Source: Malaya genurostris (taxonomy: Eukaryota > Arthropoda > Insecta > Diptera > Culicidae). Taken from it: a DNA stretch of 64,000 bases. Shown in pieces: positions 33,430 to 46,579 of the stretch. The position numbers and the translations under genes were made by a program. A model generated the notes under the pieces. The model saw only the letters and a list, made by a program, of their open reading frames with translations. It made no database searches and was not told the origin of the DNA. Positions within the stretch are counted from its first letter, which is position 1. Each line of letters starts with the position of its first letter. The stretch lies in NCBI RefSeq assembly GCF_030247185.1, contig NC_080570.1, positions 153,463,641 through 153,527,640 of the forward strand, in the 5' to 3' direction.

Positions 33430-33700
33430 TTCAATCAAATGATATAGTTTGGAATCATCGGCAAAACGACAGCTTTAGATACTTTACAGAAAAGTTCAAA
33501 TCGTTGAGATAGAGTAAAAATATGAACGGTCCTAAATGGCTGCCTTGAGGGACTTTGCCTTGTACGTTTGGTTAGATAAGATTGCCACCAATTCAATAAT
33601 GGGCCAGTAAATCCTAATCTATCGAGCTGGTTATTTTTATCGAAAGCTGCTGTGAAATATGCACAGATGGCACCTATTTGCTGACGGCATTCCAACGAAC
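33430..33700 (-). mobile_element. Jockey-type reverse transcriptase fragment, inverted relative to the previous one
   Basis: Encodes FTAAFDK..., LDRLGFTGPLLNWWQSYLTK and HIFTLSQRFE, the same region as at 32.9 kb on the other strand. The pair forms an inverted repeat of about 165 bp separated by ~330 bp. Confidence 0.7.
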
Positions 33701-35400
33701 GGATAATAAATGACGTATTAGATTCGTGGAAGGTGATCGATCAATATTTATTATTTGTTCAGATTCACTGTATCGTTTTTAAAACCGAACAACCAACGAT
33801 TTTATTGCGATCGAACCTATCGAGAAACGAAGCAAAACGAGTTTCTAACCACTCACCCATTTCAAACTAATTTTGTATACATTATAAATTTATGCTATTT
33901 GTGTTTTGCCGTTAATTTTCAAGATTTTAATCACTAGAGGATGACACCGTTCAAGTAGATCTGTGTCACGTCTTAAATAAGAAAATTTTGTTTAGTGATT
34001 CAGTCAAAATTTCGCTCGACTGTGACGTTATCCGATCCAGTAGACAAAGACAATGTTTGATTGCAATCGAAAAAGTTTCAACTTTTAACCCGTCCGAACA
34101 AATTATCACACCCCGCTAATACTCAAACTTAGTGGCTCAAAGTTAGAAAGCAATACGGGCTACATTTTACATTTTATGTTCACCTTGAAAATTCAATTTC
34201 AACCAAGTCTTTAATTCATGTTTTCCAACCAGATAAGACAGAGAGAGAAAAAGCGAGAGAGCAGAAACACATCAGAAAGCATGCAAGTAGTGCAAGTTCC
34301 CACCATTCTTTCAGCTTTCTCGAGCGGAAATGAAGAACGAGCAGAATAATGTTGTTATCATTACGCCCTGGACAAACAACAACGACAGCGAAGTGAAGTT
34401 GTTTTTATTATGTAGTCGTTCTTTTCGTTACTAAACTGTCAGTGAACTCAGCTTTCTTTAGAAGAAGAAGCAGAGTAAAAAAAGAGACGACCGGTGGAAC
34501 GGCCGATAAACGGACAGCGGTGCAGTGCTACTCGGTTTCCGTTTTTGTGGCCGTCGTGGGTTTTTCGAAATGGTTCATTCATTAAAATCCATGCGTCGAT
34601 TTTTCCCGTTAACGCGCGGAGGAGTGCGGATCAAAAGACCCATAAAACCGTGCCTTCTAAGGGGGAAAGATTTTAGGACTTAATTAAGTTCTCCGGTTTC
34701 TGCGCGGGGACAGAGACAGATAAAGCCAGAGAGAGAGAGGGTAAAGCTGGCAAAATATCACAGAATGATGTTAATGTGGGCTATTTATCACGGATTAACA
34801 GACAGCAGCAACCGGTGCTCGTTAGCTGGATTATCTTGACGAAGGTTCGGATCTTCTGGAACGACACGTTTAAACTATTTTATCTATGGCCGTTGGGTTT
34901 TTAATAAACAAATTTCCAGTGTAACGGTTAGTTTTGCTGGGCAATGACCGCGAGGAGTTGAATTAATGTGGTACGACAACTTTTTTCTAAAAATTTTCCC
35001 CGATATTCAAAATAGAGATGTAGTCCTACGTCAAAGAATGGTTCTGATCTTGGCTAGTGAAAATTTAGAAATAAAATTACCTTTCACAAACACTTCTGAT
35101 CTACTAACCGATAACAACGATAAACCTTTTGAACGGTAATTCGAATATTTACGAACTTCTGACATCACTAGATTAGTAACGAATCAGTGATGCCAACTTC
35201 TCATTTTACACTTATTCATTACCTTACATTGACTTAAGGACCTTATTCTTCTGAACAAACTCCGGACTCCCGTTGAAGTTTGAGATATAAAACCTGAGCT
35301 TTCGACATTCTTAACAAAACATTGAAAATTCGCATAAAGAAATGCGAAAAAATTTGTATTAAAAATTTGCAAAAAAGGGATTGTGGTGTACTTTTATTAA
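33700..35400. other. No gene identified; unique GC-richer island at 34.2-34.9 kb
   Basis: 34230-34260 is a GA-rich run. 34480-34760 is GC-richer and has CpG-containing unique sequence (GACGACCGGTGGAACGGCC, GTTAACGCGCGGAGGAGTGC). This looks like regulatory or 5' UTR DNA, but no start codon with a supported splice was found. Confidence 0.35.
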
Positions 35401-35985
35401 AACTTACGTGACACCTCTTCTCCAAATCGAATAAAATCGTGAACCTTTCTTTTGATAGCGTCTATTAGAGCCCAAACAGTGGAAACGGACACGATGGATT
35501 CTTCGATTGGGTTTAGGCGATTCGAACGGTTCAGTAGTCGTCTTGAAGTAGTGGCATCTTGCCAAATCGCACCAAATGATTCCCCTTTCCTCTATACTAG
35601 CGAAATGCTTTCTGAGGCATTCTTCGATGTAATCTTGGCATGTTTTTATCAAGGATGTGACGAATGGTTCCACTTTCAGGCCACGGCTGCAATTCGCTTG
35701 CCAAATCATGGCCTTCGTCGCGAACTTGTCGTCGAACACGAGCTTGAATCGTCTCGGAAAATTCCCAATTTTCGACCGGAAGCTGCTTAAAATCGAGCTC
35801 GGTGTATTTTCCAAAGTAGTAGCTCTTGTGTTCCGTCAAAGCACGGTCGTACAAGAGCCTTGAGAACTTTCGGGAATTCAGCTTCAGCAGGTCTTGAGTT
35901 CTCGACAAACTATTGTTTTCGGAATCTTCAGAACTTTAGGCAGCTTGGAATCGGACTTTGCCGTTTGTTTGGACAGAATATTTTT
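35400..35985 (-). mobile_element. Tc1-like (DD37E-type) transposase relic
   Basis: Broken - strand frames give LLKLNSRKFSRLLYDRALTE, LDFKQLPVENWEF, DDKFATKAMIWQANCSRGL, YIEECLRKHF and IIWCDLARCHYFK. The order matches the DD37E transposases elsewhere in the window, at much lower similarity. Dead. Confidence 0.7.
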
Positions 35986-36239
35986 TTTTCTTTCGAGTTT
36001 CAATTGATTCTGGACACTGGGAGCTTGATTCTTGGTACTGTACTCTATGGAATGGACTTATATTTTGAAATATTCAGATTTTTGTTTCTGGGCTCTGAAA
36101 TTCGGATTCCGTTTTATAGTCTCTGGCTTCTGAGGGCTGAGGCTCAGAACTTTGCATCCTGCAATCGCGGTGACGATTCTCGATCTTCTCTAAAAATCAT
36201 CGGTACCATTTGCTTCCTTTTTAAGTTTAGGCGAGTTTC

Positions 36240-36950
36240 CACTTGACTGGAGCCCTGTAGCTCTCAAGTGGGCGAAATTTTGGGCAGTTTGGTGGATTTG
36301 ACACGTATTTGACTTTTTGTACTTTATACCATCATCCCTGGACGGATTTCGGCAAGGGGCAAAATCCACAAAAAAACCGCTTTCGCAGACATTATTGCTC
36401 GAGCACATCCTAGTTGTAGAACCGAAACTTTCGACCGCAACTACATATGGCATGCCAAATCATATACTTTTTCGGGAATTTGAACACCTTTTTTGTCCGG
36501 AAACGCTTGGCAACGGCGTACCTTTACATTGCGGAATAAAACACCACAAACCGGAAAGTTGTTTAAAGGCTTCGAAGCACGTTTGTTTGATGGTACAAAA
36601 TTTTTTTGCAAAAAAAAGTGGTATGTGTCATCTCGGTTGGGTACCTTTTTCACTGTGTTCTACAACGCCTTGCCGTCCTTGCCTCTGCTTCACTTTTTGT
36701 TGTTTTGATTTTGACTACCCAACTTTAATGTCTACCACCTTTTTGTACATTTGGCAGGAGCAAACTTTTCGAATTGCTCCACTTACAATCTTCCGATCCA
36801 CAGTCAAGTGTTGGTCAAATAGTTTGCAAACACAAAACACGGTACTTGTCGGTAGGTTTTTATTTCTTGGCAAGATAGCGTACCGATAAATTCGAATTTT
36901 GCTATCGTTCGCATGAAATACGTTTGCGCTTTCTCTACTTACACTCCAAC
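36240..36950 (-). mobile_element. Second Tc1-like relic
   Basis: Ends with a decayed C-terminal block (NPPNCPELRP-like around 36290-36260) and shares words with the relic at 32.2-32.9 kb. No intact frame. Confidence 0.5.
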
Positions 36951-38110
36951 GTCATTTTATTGAATGTAAAAAACATACTAAACAAATTGAAGAGCTTAAG
37001 GGAAACTTCTCTGTAAAAAAATTTAAAAGGAACGCTGTTGATGAAATTTTGAAAAAAAAAATTTGAACACACTTTTCTCAAACAAATTTGGTCGTCGAAA
37101 GGTGAAGTGCTCACAAGTTCCTATCTCATACCTCCCCGTGTGTCTATGATGCGATCGCCTTTTGCGTTAGTAGCAGAATGAGAGGGTGCGATTCCAATAG
37201 GTCAAATATTTCGCCTTGGCGTCCGATTGTCGGAGTGTTCTGCAATTCATAAATTAGCATTTTGCATATCACCTATATATAATTTGACGCATAAAGCAAA
37301 AGCAAAATTAAAACGTAAGAATAAGTTTTTGTGTATAAATAATAGCTCTATTCTTGGCCTTAGTCTATAGAAAAAATATACAGAAGCGTGCAATCTCATA
37401 CTACGTTCAAAAGGGTGTAATTGGCTGGGTCAGAAGACAGAAAATTTGAAAGGTTTTGATACGGTAAGAAATGAAACATTTAACTCGCCAATTCGAGTAT
37501 TGGTAAGATTTAAAAAGTGTTAATTATTCATTCAAAACTGAAGAACATAAACTAAATACGCGTCGATTGCTTGCCGAATGCAAGGGATCGAAAGTCTTTC
37601 CGTAATGTTTGAATCCATTTGATGCAAACATTCAATTTAGGCGGGGGGCTGGTCGATGAAACGGTGACTTCGGAACACGATTTGCTCTGTATACGAAATG
37701 GATCATCGGAATTCGAATGAGTCAGCAGCTCTCTGAGGCCTGGACTAAATTTATTTGCATGTATAAACGAAACACATGAAAAAATCTTGTTTCTGTGATT
37801 TTAAAAAAAAGACTTTTCCGAGGTGATCGCGATGATGATCCACAACTTAATCCGGAACCGAATCGGAGCCAGAAAACCTTTCGTTTCGATGAAGTGCACA
37901 AAAAATGTTACACACACAGACATGTTTCGATCTCGACGAATCTCGAGTCAATGGTCAAACACTCGACCTTCCGGGCTCCGGTTTAAAAGTCGATTCGAAC
38001 AATGATTAGTGCAGTTCTACGGATTGGTAAAAAAAAGCAATGTATTTCTATTTCAGCATAATTCACAACCGATTCTTAGCGTACAGAATCATTGCATGGC
38101 TAGTACTGCG
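36950..38110. other. No gene seen; dispersed repeat pieces
   Basis: 37155-37230 shares TTAGTAGCAGAATGAGAGGG with 24.52 kb. 37800-38000 has a CpG-containing unique segment with no exon signals. The remainder is AT-rich. Confidence 0.4.
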
Positions 38111-38116
38111 ACACTA

Positions 38117-39376
38117 AAGACTGTCCAAGAAAGTATGAACGCAACCAAAAACCGCTGCCATTTCGCAATGGTTCAGAATCTGTCAATTTTTATGGCTGCG
38201 TCCTGTTGTTTACACTCTTCTCTAACCACTTGTGCAGTTGTTCATTCGTTTTCATTAGTTTGATTCGAAATGCGTTAGCTTTCAGCAGAACAATGTCGAA
38301 AATTTATGTACAAATGGTGCACAGAACGCGGACTGTCACTGAGAAAGATAGCAAAAATGGAAGAAGTGAGTGAAAAAGCTGTGCAAAATGCAATCAGGAA
38401 GTTCGGTGAGGATAACACCTTTGAGGATAAACCGAAAACGGGTCGAAAAAAAGGTCTTGCTAACCCTCAGTTGGATAAGAGTATACTGAAGGCGTTCGAG
38501 CAAAAGAAGGAGGCTTCAGTTCGGGATAAGGCCAAAAAAGTGGGCACTTCGAAGTCAAATGTTCTTCGTGCTAAAGAACCTAAAAAAAACGAAACAACCA
38601 AAAAGTAGTCCGAAACAAGAAGCATCGATCAGGTTGAGGGTTCGAAAATACGATACGATTCTAGCTGGAAATTCGAACTGCATAATCATGGATGACGAAA
38701 CCTACGTGAAACTCGATCACAAATCCTTGCCGGGACCACAATATTATACGGTGCGAGAAGGGCAAATGTTAAACCAGTCCGAGACATCGTCAGTCGAAAA
38801 ATTTGGTAAGAAAGCTATGGTCTGGCAAGCAATTTGTAGCTGCGGTAAGATTTCGAAACCCTTCATCACCACTGCTTCAATGAACTGCGAAATATACATC
38901 AAGGCATGTTTACAAAAACGACTTCTACCCAAGATTCGAAGCCACAAAGATCCTGTTGTCTTCTGGACAGATCTTGCTTCTTGCCACTACTCGAAATCAA
39001 CGGTAGAATGGTATACTACCAAAAATGTCACTTTCGTCCCAAAAGACATGAATCCACCAAATTGCCCACAACTTCGACCACTTGAAGAATTTTGGGCAAT
39101 AACGAAGGCACATCTTAGAAAACATGTCTCGGTAGCCGAAACCATTCAAAAATCAGTTCGAGAAAGTTTGGAAAAAAGTGTCAAAACTAGTCGCCAAGAA
39201 GTCGGAATTTAATGAGGAACGTTCGCAAGAAGGTGCGCCAGCTAGCAAATGTTGAGAATAATATTCTGTTGTTGTAATCTAATATTATCAATATATCGAA
39301 TAACATTTGAATATCTAGCACTTGTGAATTATTTACAGCGAAATCAAAGTGCGTTCATACTTTCTGGGACAGTCTT
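38117..39376 (+). mobile_element. DD37E Tc1/mariner element, copy 2, both ends present
   Basis: 1260 bp between TA dinucleotides (38115-38116, 39377-39378). The termini AAGACTGTCC(A/C)AGAAAGTAT are inverted. The transposase starts near 38280 (CRKFMYKWCTERGLSLRKIA, helix-turn-helix, then KTGRKKG). The catalytic half is in another frame from about 38600: MDDETYVKLD, FWTDLASCHYSKSTV and NCPQLRPLEEFWAI, keeping D, D and E with 37 residues between the last two. One frameshift in an A-rich run at ~38580-38600 and an early TAG after the likely first ATG make it inactive. It fits the DD37E family described from mosquitoes. Confidence 0.92.
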
Positions 39377-40800
39377 TAGCTAGTCCTACTGATACTAGGA
39401 ATCCTAAGGTCGGTGCTTAAACATTCAACAACGGGGGCTTGTAAGACTAGCAGGATTTTATTCATGCTGGTTGTTATTGGGCTCAAAAGGAAACCACAAA
39501 ACCATTTGGAATGAGAGGAATTTTCCCTCACAATCTTGTCCCATTCCAACGCTAGCGCTAGTTACCCAGTACATTCGACTTAACACTGGCAGATAAAACG
39601 GAATTCCAAATTGGCCACGTCATCTATGCGTGCGTGCGAGGTTTAATCGCAGTTATCGACCTTTTATCTAGCTTTTAACCCACCCATTATCGTTACGTTC
39701 ATAGTGTTTTCGTAGTACCTGTTTTCGCAAGTACCCTGTCAACCCCTGTTAGAAAAATCTGCTGCGGCTTCGTTTATTCAATGACCATCGAACTATTTTC
39801 AGAATGCATCAATGTTGAGTTGGCATGAATCAATGTTGCCAAATTAAATACTGTCAGTGTTGTGCACTAACTGTTCGCTTTGATGACACATTAAAAGCTT
39901 GTTAGAAAAAAAATGTAAACTACTTTCTGGCTAAAAAGGAAAAAAAAACTTATGAGAATTTGATTTCGTTTGGAGATAAAAACATAGGAAAATAACATCG
40001 GATGTAGTTGTTTTTCTTCTGTAATGACCCTTATCTTATCTCGAGACTTAAACCGCATTCCAGGAAATGACGGTAGATTCCGGTACGATTTTAGCCGCGG
40101 AGATATCCTACGGGGTTGCATAACATGTCCAATTAGAATTCCGCAAAGTTCAACAATCCATAATACTTTTCCGAGAGTTCACTGTCCATGTCCACCGGGC
40201 TTCAGCGTTTCCGTTGCTCGTCATCGGTATTTTTGCTTTGCTCCCTTATGCGCATATTTACATCTTCTTCCAACCTCTCCGCCTCGCCCCGACCCGCCTT
40301 ACTGGTTCCCTGGCTGGTTGGTTGGTTGGCTTTGTGTTTGCACATTCTCAGGCCCGGTGTCATTGATATCCCATCACTCTGGAAAATATTCCAGAGCGAG
40401 CAGGTCAATAACTTGGCTGGAATTTATATTTCCTTTTTGCTGGCTGGCTGGCTGACTGGTGATCGTGTTGTGCGCCCGGTTTCAGTGGTTTGCTGGCCGC
40501 CGTCAAAGGTTTTGCGCGGATGGCAAAGACCTGGAAGAAACGGAAACACCATTTGCTCGCAGCCAGGGCCAGTTCGCTCAGTTTGTAGGGTGTTGGATGC
40601 ATTATCTGTGCAACGAGACAACACAATTAATTTAATTTCGTACGCCTAGAGAGAAAGGCAGCTACTGGGAACAAGTCGAAGTGATGGGCCCGAGGAAATG
40701 AAATTTACAAATTATGAAAATTACTAACCTGTATGATATTGTATGATCACCAAATGAATAAACAACCTCCATCGGCTGTGACTAAACACACCGTATAAAT
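39377..40800. other. No gene seen; GC-richer unique island at 40.03-40.68 kb
   Basis: The island carries GGTTGGTTGGTTGGC and GCTGGCTGGCTGG tetranucleotide-type runs and CpG-rich stretches. No domain-bearing frame or paired splice sites. Confidence 0.4.
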
Positions 40801-40989
40801 TTTAACACTGTGAGCCTAAATCATAGTCCCGATTCTAGAGTTAGGAGTCCAGAAGTTCATAAACAATACAATCTCAACAAAAAGCTTGCGCACCTTTTAG
40901 TGAACTGCTGCAACCTTATTCAGTCGTGGAACGTTGAACTGCATTTTCAATTGAGTCTCTCTGGAGGTGTGAGCAAAAAAAAGGTTTCT

Positions 40990-42260
40990 AATGTTTTGCC
41001 TTATTGTAAACAAAAGCTATACAATCACTGTGAAAACTGACTTTTGAACCGAGTCTTATATACCGTTCGACTCAGTTCGTGGAGATCGCAAAATGTCTGT
41101 GTTCGATCGATTGTTAGTCGTGCTGTATGGCATGTTGCACCGTCCTGTTGAAACCAGTAGCCATTCAAACCATTCTCACGAACAATGGGCATCACAAAAT
41201 CATTTATCATGGCTCGATAACGATCGCCATCGTTGTTCCATTAAAAAGGATACTTTTTCATACACTGAGTTCTTTTTTACGGTTCTTTGTATGCGTTTTT
41301 TTACGCGGATTTTCGAAATTATTCGGCTTTCTTGTTTTGTCTTAGAAATGCATGAAATATCGAGATATCTGGTGTTATCCCGAAATTTTTTCAAGTCAAC
41401 TTTGATTTTTTCCAACGTTTCATACCTTTCTAAGACATTAGGCATAACAAAAAATTCTTCAAATTTGTTGTTTTCTTTCTACGCGGATTTCCGTAGTCTC
41501 AAAGTCGTTTTTTTTTTCAACAAAACTATTTTGAGATTGCACCATATCTCAACGCTTCGTGCTTTTCTAAGACATCTGGTATCAAAAACATTTTTCGATT
41601 TCAAAATTCTCAAAATCCCATAATCGATTAAAAAAATGATTTTACAATTTTTTCAATTTTGTGTTTTTTTTTCTACGTGAATTTCCGAAGTTACGCGGTA
41701 CGTATTCCCCGCGTAAAAGAAGCCTCGGTGTACGGTGAACAATTACGTTATGCTTGATCAGACCGTGTCAATTCCAAGCCATTCAGTTTGATAACGTGAT
41801 GTGATTGTTTAGTTTGAGAAAAGAAGTTTTGGCCTATAAGGAAAGAATTTTTGTGCACTTAATTCTTGTCTGAGATGGATGAGCCAATTCTAAAAAATTC
41901 TTAGATTCAAATGAAAGGTCTCCTGATCCCATACCGGTTGCGTCTCGTCTCTCTTTGGCCTTGAGTACAAAATGTGCCCTTTTTCCAGCGTTTTCCATCG
42001 TTTTGGCCAATGTAAATGGCGGCGATTTCACGTCGTATGTTGTCTTCGAGGTTGAGGTATGGTTCTTGGCTTATCAGCGTATACCTCGGATTTCAAATAG
42101 CCCCATGAAAAAAAGTCTGGTGGCGTCAAATCGGATCGGGGAACAGCGGTCGTAACAAATCGATCGTTAGTCGAGCTGTATGCCATGTTGCACCATCCTG
42201 TTAAAACCAGTAGCAATTTAATTCATTTTTATTTGTCATGGCTCGATAGCGATCACCATT
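40990..42260 (-). mobile_element. Two mariner-like relics separated by short repeats
   Basis: 41210-41090 on the - strand gives GYWFQQDGATCHTARLTID, the second catalytic block of DD41D-like mariners. 42216-41930 gives CHTA-like, DLTPPDFFSWGYLKSEVYAD, then decayed C-terminus. 41280-41730 between them is the GCATGAAAT/CGCGGATTT repeat family. All dead. Confidence 0.65.
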
Positions 42261-42839
42261 AACAGTTTGCGTTATTCCATTGAAAGTGTTTTTTTTTTCT
42301 GTCATACGTTAAACCCAAGTATTTTGTTTGATCAGACCATGTCAATTGTGATTGATTGTTTGATTTAAGTAAAGAAAATCTGGGCTTATGAGGAAAGCAT
42401 TTTTGTACACTTAATTCTTGTCGGAGAAGGATGAGCCAATTCCAAAAAAAATCTTAGATTCAAATCAAAGGTCTCCTGAACCCATACAAAATGCCTGAAT
42501 TGTTTTCCGGATCCGACTTCAAAAATTGATTTTTTTCGATTGTATATTGTAATAGTACACACATTCGAAAGAAGTTGGGAGAAATTTTGTCCCGAGTCTA
42601 GATTTCAAATGACAGCGGCTCCATCCATAAGCACTTGATGAGTCAAACTTTTAACGAGATTATCTCGGATAGTTTTATTTTTAGAAAAGTTCTGATATAT
42701 CTCAAAAACTTTGCAATCGATTTTCATAGTTTTTGTTATAAACTGTTCGTATTTACATGATTTCGTTTGATTCGTTTGCTTTCGGGTATTCAAACCCGTT
42801 ACCCGACTCAAAAAATAAACCCGACAGATTCCGGTCCAG

Positions 42840-43625
42840 GAAAAAATGGATTAATTTTTTAAGCTCCATAAGCACCGTAAGTAGATTTCGGTTGTTCCCT
42901 GTCCAAGACCGTATCCCGAATTAAGGTTCCGAATTCGGTTTCAGTCCCTGAATTCTGTTCCAGATCCAGAATCTCCAGTCCAGATCCAGTCTAGAATTTA
43001 ATTCCAGAGTCAAGGTAAAGAATCCTGTTTCAGAATCAAGGAACAGAATTAATTTTCAGTTCCAGAATTGTGGAACAGAATTCCGGACCTAAATCTTAGA
43101 AACGAGCATTGAACCTAAGTTCTGGATCAGAGTTCTGATACTCTCAGGTTTAAATTAGCAGAAATCGGGTTTCAAATTCAGTTGCAGAATCAAAGTACAG
43201 AATTCCGTTCCAGAATACAGATTCGGGTCCAGGAAACAAAATATCATCAGATTCAGATCGGGAGCGAATAGAGATTTTAATTTTTTCAGCTTCATGAGCA
43301 TCGCAAGCACCTCACTTTGATTGGTTTATGTCCAAGACCGTATCTCGAATTGAGGTTCAAAATTCGGTTTAGGTCCCCAAATTCTGTTCCAGAATAAAAA
43401 TACAGACTCCAGTTTCAGAATCAAGGAACAGAACTTTGATTCAGTTCCAGAATTGTGACACAGAAATTGAATTCCATACCTAAATCCTAGAACTGAGTTT
43501 TGAATCAGTAATATTCTGGATCAGAATAATCAGATTTCAAATTAAGTTCCAAAACTCAGTACCAAAATCAAGGAACAAAATCCAGTTCCAGAATGCAGGT
43601 CCAGAATTCAGATCAAGAATTCTGA
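42840..43625. repeat. Degenerate simple repeat (CCAGAATC/TTCCAGAAT words)
   Basis: Strings of CAGAATTC, GTTCCAGAATC and CAGATCCAGAA with no fixed period. A ~440-bp sub-block is loosely duplicated: GTCCAAGACCGTATCCCGAA at 42902 and GTCCAAGACCGTATCTCGAA at 43330. It is the complement-like counterpart of the 55-56.6 kb array. Confidence 0.75.
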
Positions 43626-45369
43626 TTCAAAAATTACATCATTGAACAGAGTTACCCATAAAGAAAAAAAAAAGAATCCAGAGTTCAGTTTCAAAATTCA
43701 GTTGCACCTTGGTAAAAAGCAATTGCATTTGCTCCCACTGAATAAAACCAATACTGTTGTGTACATTCAATTTCATAAGAAGTTGACATCAACATGTGCT
43801 ATAGAAATGCGTATGTATCTCTATGCCTTCCTCTGTCGGCTATGATTTTACTCGGAGAAAAACGTGTCAGTTTTCTCCTGCGATCGTGGAAAGCGTACGA
43901 TTGCTATTCATGTGCTTGAAAGATGACATTCGGTCAGGACACAAGCTTGCCATGAAAATCACTGGTCACCTACGAAAAAAAAAACTGGGTACATTGCCAC
44001 AAAGCTACTCGATAAGGCAAGGCAAGCTACTAGAATTAATAACCCAGATTATCGACTGAAATTTAATACATTAGATTGAAACTAAAATTCAACTTAATAA
44101 TAACAAATATTTAACTAATCGGATAATTTGAAAAAAAAATCCTTACTAATAATAGAATATTCAATCATGCAATCGATTAAGTACTCTGTTGATCGAATAA
44201 AATTCAATCGATTTGTTTAAAAAATGTATTCGCTTATTGAATAATCGAATAATTCGACAAATCCGACATTCCTACAAACCATTCTATTACCGGCCAATCT
44301 CAGTACTTCTGAGACAGAAATTGACAACAATATATCATATAAGAACCCATCAAGAAAACAAAATATCAATAGACAAAATTTTAATATCAAGCAAGATGAA
44401 CAATACGGTGATGACCCGGGTCAAAAACAAATTATAAAAAGGCGGGTGGGTAATTCCAGAGACGTTACCGGATTGACGTGAGCTCGAATTACATTGGCTT
44501 GCTGAAAGTGAAGCTGTGCCGTTAGAAAGTTCAATATCAACTCCAGTGAATGATAAATAATAAAAAATGAAGAATATTATTCCCAGTAATTAGAACCAAG
44601 AACATTACTGAGCTATAGGCTTTCAAAGTTATGCCACAAAATCTGACACAAAAATGAAATGTTACTTATTACCTCAAAACCGTCCTCGCGGGTATGTTAA
44701 AGGCAAAAAACACGTCATGAGTTATCCTCTTCGATATTCGTTGATACTAAACATTTAAGAAAACTTTAAATTTGAATTATTTGTGGTTATGTCACACAAC
44801 TGAATCTTTTATCATATTTTGCTGATCATATTTCCACTGACATGCAGAAAAATTATATCGATACATTATATACAACAAAATATATTCACGATCAAAAACT
44901 TATCACTCTTGCAGAGACTAAATTTTGAAAAGGCGCCCCATAGTAAAGTAAGAGGTATTCACGTCAAAATTAACGAAAAAAATCAATTTTGATCACACAA
45001 ATGTCAAAAGATGAATTTAACGCTCCTTTGAACATGGCGTGAAATGGCGTATTGATGCATTGAAGAGCTGCCTTCCCTATGCATTTTTAGTGTAGCTCAA
45101 CGGCAGAGCCTTCCCACAGATTAAATAAGGTTTGCGTTCAGTTTAGAGTTCAGCTACTGGAATATAATTTTTTTTTGCAAATTCTGTTTTCATTAGAGTG
45201 TTGATATGTTTTGTTCAAACTGGTTTTTGACTGGCTATTGATCGAAAATTGAAACCAATCACAGAAATTCATGACAGCATTTAGTGGGTACTAGATCAAC
45301 CATCACGAATCGTGGTTCTGAGCTTGTCTAGCCAGCGCATTATATTTTTCGATCTGCACAATTTTTTTT
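43626..45369. other. No gene seen; repeat fragments
   Basis: 44.03-44.25 kb resembles 11.2-11.33 kb (AACCCAGATTATCGACTGAA). 44.93-45.0 kb is a reversed copy of the CGTGAATACGACTTA family. 45090-45160 has a weak tRNA-like box A (GTGTAGCTCAACGGCAGAGC). Confidence 0.4.
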
Positions 45370-46010
45370 CTAAATTTATATTGATGCATGACATAGATGA
45401 CAAAACTAAAAAAATGACTTTTTCAGGGCCGAAAATTAAACACCTCAAGACGGTCTCAAGTTATTCACTGATGTTCTGATGAAATTATCCCTTATCTAAA
45501 TCTGATTTTAACACAAGCCCTTGAAAACTTGATCCCATGATTATTTTTTGCTGGGTCTAGAAGTAAGTTGATAGCATTGTACGGAAGATTTTTTTTTCTC
45601 ACAAAATAATGCCTTATTATGGGAGCGGGTCATATCGCCGAAAATCGTTTCGCCGAATGCCATTTCGCCGAAAGTCGTTTCACCGAATAGGTCATTTCGT
45701 CGAAAGTCGTTTCACCGAATAGGTCATTTCGGTGAAACGACATTTTTTTTGTAAATTCGTTTTAATGTTTGACATAGATGAGGAAAATAAAAGAATGACT
45801 TTTTCATGGCCGAAAATTCAACACCTCAAGACGGTCTCAAGCTATTGACTGATGTTCTAAAGAAATGATCCCATATCTAAATCTGATTTTTACGCAAGCC
45901 CTTGAAAACTTGATCCCATGATTCATTTTTTACTGGGTCTAGAAGTAAGTTGATAACATTTTATGGAAGATTTTTTTTCTCACAAAATAATGCCTTATTA
46001 TTCATGATTT
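45370..46010. repeat. ~240-bp direct repeat flanking a CGCCGAAA minisatellite
   Basis: 45370-45615 and 45750-45995 are near copies (shared: TGACATAGATGA, TCAAGACGGTCTCAAG, CTGGGTCTAGAAGTAAGTTG). Between them, 45625-45745 repeats CATTTCGCCGAAAGTCGTTT and CACCGAATAGGT units, ending in the palindrome-like GTTTCACCG...CGGTGAAAC. Confidence 0.8.
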
Positions 46011-46271
46011 CGTTAGCAAAATGATTGATATCATGAACTCATCTCCCATGAAAATTTGAAAATTTGCATGATTGAAATAATTTTGCTCATGAAATTTCAC
46101 GAGAAAAATCATGATTTCATGATTTTTAATCATGGCACCGGCAATGGGTTTTTTTATCCGTGCAGGAGAACTCGAAACGGAACAAAATTGCATTATTTTA
46201 TTCATTCATTTCAGTCCAGATTTTGTTTGTTTTCAAAATCGTTTGCGAGACTTCTATTTTCTATTATAAAG

Positions 46272-46412
46272 ACAGTTGTTGTGATAAAGACAAACAGAAA
46301 AATCCGCTGCGAGTTCAAACCGTGGGCGAGTCATTTGACAGCTCTCAGACAAATTACGGAAACCATAGGTTCTGGTTAAGATGACTATATTTTTTTCCTA
46401 AAAAGATCTTGT
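46272..46412. repeat. Dispersed ~140-bp repeat, copy 1
   Basis: Shares GTTGTTGTGATAAAGACAAA, CCGCTGCGAGTTCAAACCGT and GGGCGAGTCATTTGACAGC with 48856-48996 in the same orientation, with only scattered differences. Confidence 0.8.
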
Positions 46413-46579
46413 TTAATCGTTTTGGTTTATCATTGGCTCTAAGAAACTTAAATAGTCCAGAAATGAAATGTTCAATCGACACTACGTGAGAGGTTAAAAT
46501 AGTTTCTTATTATGAAATGTGAGATTGATACATCAGCAGCTCGTTTCAGCGCTTCGAAAACATAACCATAAACTGTTTA

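Noticed and set aside
45090..45165. tRNA-like sequence GTGTAGCTCAACGGCAGAGC
   Set aside because: Box A is acceptable, but no perfect box B or closed acceptor stem could be found; probably an old tRNA or SINE fragment.
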